Below, one piece after another: positions 16,626 through 17,538 of a DNA stretch of 17,538 nucleotides. Origin of the DNA: an uncultured Rivibacter sp. (GTDB lineage: Bacteria > Pseudomonadota > Gammaproteobacteria > Burkholderiales > Burkholderiaceae); contig CAMLLU010000097.1 of NCBI GenBank assembly GCA_946480925.1, positions 1 through 17,538 of the forward strand, read 5' to 3'. The translations under genes and the position numbers were made by a program. The notes under the pieces are model-generated. The model had not been told where the DNA came from. It saw nothing but the letters and a program-made list of their open reading frames with translations, and ran no database searches. Positions within the stretch are counted from its first letter, which is position 1. Every line of letters starts with the position of its first letter.

Positions 16626-17330
16626 TCAACCTTCAGCAAGGGCCAGCAGCTTCTCGCGCGAGAGGACGACCAGCCGCGTGGGCTCCACGCGCACTGCGCC
16701 TTCGCGCTCGAAGCCCTTGAGCTCCTGGTTCACGCGCTGTCGCGATGCACCGAGCAGTTGCGCCAAGTCTTCCTGCGCGAGCTGCAGGCCGATGCGGATC
16801 TCGTCGCCCTGCGCAATGCCATAGCTGCGTGCGAGCTGCAGGATCTGCTTGGCCAAGCGCGCCGACAGCGGCAGCGTGTTGAGGTCTTCGATCAGGTGGT
16901 ACACGAGCCGCAGGCGCCGGCAGTTCAGGCGCAGCAATGCGTCGTACAGCTCCACGTGCTGCGCGAGCAGCTCCTTGAAGTCGGGCTTGCGCACGATCAG
17001 CAACGTGGTCTCGCCATGTGCGTTGGCATCGTGCGTGCGCGGCATGCCGTCGAACAAGGCCGTATCGCCGAACCACACGCCGGGCTCCACATAGGTGAGC
17101 GTGATCTGCTTGCCCGACAGCGACACCGAGCTGATGCGCACGGCACCTTTGGCAACGCCGACCCATTCGTCGGCAGCTTCTCCGCGCGAGGACATCAACG
17201 CGCCATCGGACAGCCGCCTCACCAGTGCACGGGCCAGGATGGCATTGCGCAGTGCAGGTGAGAGCTTTGAAAACCACGTGCCTTGTTCGATGTTCTGTCG
17301 CTCTTGGATTGTAAGAACCGGGGTATTCAT
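16626..17330 (-). CDS. Crp/Fnr-family transcriptional regulator
   Basis: The protein has 234 residues from the ATG at 17328-17330 (MNTPVLTIQERQNIEQG). An upstream in-frame ATG at 17408 would add 26 hydrophobic residues and run through the divergent gene's start, so it was rejected. An N-terminal cyclic-nucleotide-binding-type beta barrel (about 20-115) contains VWFGDTALFDGMPRTHDA (85-102). Asp89 replaces the usual Glu of the CRP phosphate-binding cassette, while Arg98 is kept, so cAMP binding is uncertain. A long dimer helix follows, then a winged helix-turn-helix (about 185-220) with recognition segment ASRQRVNQELKGFER. No Fnr-type cysteine cluster is present. It is the first gene of a likely operon with the phosphotransferase and dehydrogenase genes, and is divergent from the class II aldolase remnant, so it probably controls one or both directions. 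Confidence 0.9.
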   Translation of the reverse strand: MNTPVLTIQERQNIEQGTWFSKLSPALRNAILARALVRRLSDGALMSSRGEAADEWVGVAKGAVRISSVSLSGKQITLTYVEPGVWFGDTALFDGMPRTHDANAHGETTLLIVRKPDFKELLAQHVELYDALLRLNCRRLRLVYHLIEDLNTLPLSARLAKQILQLARSYGIAQGDEIRIGLQLAQEDLAQLLGASRQRVNQELKGFEREGAVRVEPTRLVVLSREKLLALAEG

Positions 17331-17397
17331 GGCTTGTCTCTGAAGTGACAGCATGCTGCAGTGCGAGATGACTATTGTCCATAAGAGGAGACCCACG
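17331..17397. promoter_or_regulatory. Divergent upstream region with palindrome, possible operator
   Basis: This 67-base region separates the Crp/Fnr-type gene from the divergent aldolase remnant. It contains the perfect palindrome CAGCATGCTG (17349-17358), flanked by TGACA on the left side, a plausible but non-canonical site for a dimeric regulator. The plus strand has a good ribosome binding site, AGAGGAGA (about 17384-17391), before the ATG at 17398. No clear -35/-10 pair was found. Confidence 0.3.
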
Positions 17398-17490
17398 ATG
17401 GACGCCACCAGCGCATTGAAGATCCCGAGCCTGAAGAACGAAGTGAGCCCCGAGGAATGGCAGGCTCGCGTGGACCTCGCGGCCGCTTAG
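17398..17490 (+). pseudogene. Class II aldolase/adducin gene, truncated after 30 codons
   Basis: After a strong ribosome binding site the reading starts with MDATSALKIPSLKNEVSPEE and continues to WQARVDLAA, a form I recognise as the usual start of short class II aldolase/adducin proteins (normally about 250 residues, continuing CYRLVA...). Here the match stops at the second Ala of LAA, followed by one more Ala and TAG (17488-17490). The following 48 bases do not resemble the family in any frame. They contain a hairpin CGACAG-GAGA-CTGTCG (17493-17508), and another ATG at 17520 that may open a gene off the right edge. The remnant thus looks cut by an insertion or rearrangement at about 17485. 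The alternative is that it is a small unrelated peptide. Confidence 0.55.
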
Positions 17491-17538
17491 TGCGACAGGA
17501 GACTGTCGGAGAGTAGTTGATGAAAGTTCGATACAGGA

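Overview
The window is a GC-rich chromosomal segment with long, tightly packed genes. Gene content and protein style (CPA2 antiporter, YfcG-type glutathione transferase, very large hybrid histidine kinases, ACAD/phosphotransferase pair, Crp/Fnr regulator) suggest a betaproteobacterium of the order Burkholderiales, perhaps of the Rhizobacter/Piscinibacter/Leptothrix kind. That placement is inference from protein resemblance; there is no rRNA or other marker here.

Layout. Positions 1-640 (minus strand) hold the decayed remains of two adjacent AmmeMemoRadiSam genes, a Memo-like protein B and the radical SAM partner, each with internal deletions. Positions 804-1985 (plus) encode an AI-2E family membrane protein. 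Positions 2133-10672 (plus) hold two overlapping signalling genes. The first is a soluble hybrid histidine kinase of about 2113 residues, with 11 near-identical 92-residue tandem HAMP units, a GAF domain, a kinase core and two or three receiver-type domains. The second is a hybrid kinase of about 735 residues with receivers at both ends. Convergent to them is a YbaL/Kef-like cation:proton antiporter (10684-12309, minus), followed by a YfcG-like glutathione transferase (12510-13202, minus) and a divergent gene of unknown function (13268-14029, plus) that ends in a clear intrinsic terminator.

Positions 14241-17330 (minus) read, in transcription order, as a Crp/Fnr-type regulator, an APH-family phosphotransferase and an acyl-CoA dehydrogenase. 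The last two together match the two halves of animal ACAD10/ACAD11 and the LvaA/LvaC type of enzymes, so a 4-hydroxyacyl-CoA catabolic role is a reasonable inference. A 16-copy, 9-bp minisatellite lies at the 3' end of the dehydrogenase gene and includes its stop codon. At the right edge, 17398-17490 is the start of a class II aldolase/adducin gene that stops after 30 codons.

The most unusual features are the giant poly-HAMP kinase with its DNA-level signs of recent repeat exchange, the split ACAD11-like pair, the in-frame stop-codon minisatellite, and the multiply deleted AmmeMemoRadiSam pair.
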